Below, piece after piece: positions 7,246-7,701 of a stretch of DNA of 7,701 nucleotides. The notes under the pieces are model-generated. The model worked only from the letters and a program-made list of their open reading frames with translations. It did no database searches and had not been told where the DNA came from. The translations under genes and the position numbers were made by a program. Each line of letters starts with the position of its first letter. Position 1 is the stretch's first letter. Source of the stretch: Hyphomicrobiaceae bacterium (GTDB taxonomy: Bacteria; Pseudomonadota; Alphaproteobacteria; Rhizobiales; Hyphomicrobiaceae). The stretch is from positions 1 to 7,701 of the forward strand of contig JABSQE010000131.1 of NCBI GenBank assembly GCA_013214245.1, given 5' to 3'.

Positions 7246-7275
7246 TTGACAATAAGAATATAGATAATTTATAGA
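7246..7275 (+). promoter_or_regulatory. Putative sigma70-type promoter for cbiD
   Basis: TTGACA (7246-7251) is a consensus -35 box, followed after 18 bases by TATAGA (7270-7275) as a -10. A transcript would begin near 7282, giving a leader of about 95 bases before the cbiD start. No cobalamin riboswitch is visible in that leader. The -35 match is exact and the location sensible, but AT-rich DNA yields such pairs by chance. Confidence 0.4.
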
Positions 7276-7376
7276 TTTTCTAAATCAAACTACTAGCTCT
7301 GCAATCAATCGCGGTAGCCTACAAGTACACATCCATAAAAGAAAATAAATACTGCATTTCTACTGAGGACTTGTCG

Positions 7377-7701
7377 ATGTCTCAATTTCCCCAACAAAAA
7401 AAAACTAAAGAAAGGAAATTACGAAGAGGTTGGACAACTGGTGCCTGTGCAGCTGCAGCAACCAAAGCTGCTCTTGAATTATTATTAACTGGCCGTGCAT
7501 CTGATCCAGTTACAATCACGCTACCAAATGGTAGCAAGCCAACGTTTAAGCTAGCTTTCAAAGATACTGGTGAAAGCTGGGCACGTGCCGGTATCATTAA
7601 AGATGCAGGTGATGATCCTGATGTAACAAATGGTGCTTTAATAATCTCGACTGTCCGCCCGGGTCTCACTGGCAGCGGTCTTGTCTTTAAAGCTGGCCAT
7701 G
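7377..7701 (+). CDS. cbiD: Cobalt-precorrin-5B C1-methyltransferase, N-terminal part (runs off window)
   Basis: The frame opens at ATG 7377 and stays open to the right edge, giving 108 residues. The N-terminal RRGWTTGACAAAATKAA (about residues 16-32) and KDAGDDPDVTNGA (about 75-87) are hallmarks of CbiD, with the glycine-rich SGLVFKAGH just before the edge. CbiD uses S-adenosylmethionine to methylate C1 of the corrin precursor with ring contraction products already formed. The start is well supported by GAGGA at 7365-7369, seven bases upstream, and by homologues beginning with a short basic leader before RRGWTTGA. In alphaproteobacteria that otherwise use the aerobic Cob enzymes, CbiD often stands in for CobF; whether that holds here depends on genes beyond the window. 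Downstream cobalamin genes may follow. Confidence 0.95.
   Translation, partial: MSQFPQQKKTKERKLRRGWTTGACAAAATKAALELLLTGRASDPVTITLPNGSKPTFKLAFKDTGESWARAGIIKDAGDDPDVTNGALIISTVRPGLTGSGLVFKAGH

Larger units (their letters stand above)
6697..7376. other. 680-base gap between the FAH gene and cbiD, no intact gene
   Basis: No long frame survives on either strand. The left third holds a possible minus-strand coding remnant (6732-6945, annotated separately). The middle is AT-rich and shows only a GTGTCA (7128-7133) / TGACAC (7154-7159) inverted repeat with 20 bases between the arms. The right end holds a promoter-like pair and the cbiD ribosome site. I looked for a B12-box and the conserved core of an adenosylcobalamin riboswitch and saw neither. 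Confidence 0.6.

Noticed and set aside
7382..7669. 95-residue minus-strand open frame at the right edge
   Set aside because: It is opposite cbiD, whose plus-strand frame has unmistakable family motifs and a good ribosome site; the minus frame is its shadow.

Overview
The window is AT-rich bacterial DNA, most likely from an alphaproteobacterium and probably from or near the Rhizobiales. This placement is an inference from gene content: an alphaproteobacterial-style AsmA-family protein, a class IIA HAD hydrolase of the TIGR01459 type, a YafK-like L,D-transpeptidase lipoprotein, a short FAH-fold hydrolase, and cobalamin genes of the cobB plus cbiD kind. Coding density is low: the five gaps between intact genes add up to 1823 of 7701 bases. 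At least one gap holds a recognisable dead gene, so the genome looks as if it is being eroded, as in host-associated lineages (inference).

Layout, left to right. Positions 1-1671 (+) hold the C-terminal part of an AsmA-family envelope protein that begins before the window. Next, 1796-3112 (+) is an intact cobB (cobyrinate/hydrogenobyrinate a,c-diamide synthase). A 267-base gap with two hairpin-forming inverted repeats separates it from a convergent gene at 3380-4396 (-), a lipoprotein L,D-transpeptidase. Upstream of that, 4570-5433 (-) encodes the HAD hydrolase. The gap 5434-6012 lies between the divergent HAD and FAH genes. It carries a frameshifted, internally deleted yceI remnant on the minus strand (5677-6012) and, directly before the HAD start, a second unrecognised coding remnant (5440-5598). 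Positions 6013-6696 (+) encode the FAH-family hydrolase with its full catalytic set. A 680-base gap follows, with a further unidentified minus-strand remnant (about 6732-6945) and a promoter-like site at 7246-7275. From 7377 to the right edge (+) is the start of cbiD, which runs out of the window.

How the genes relate. CobB and CbiD act in the same pathway (corrin ring C1-methylation and a,c-side-chain amidation), but they lie 4.3 kb apart with unrelated genes between them. The AsmA protein and the L,D-transpeptidase both belong to the cell envelope but are not in one operon. The HAD and FAH enzymes have no clear link to the others. I see no mobile element, CRISPR array, tRNA or rRNA gene, or cobalamin riboswitch. 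The most notable content is the decayed genes in the gaps, not a new system.
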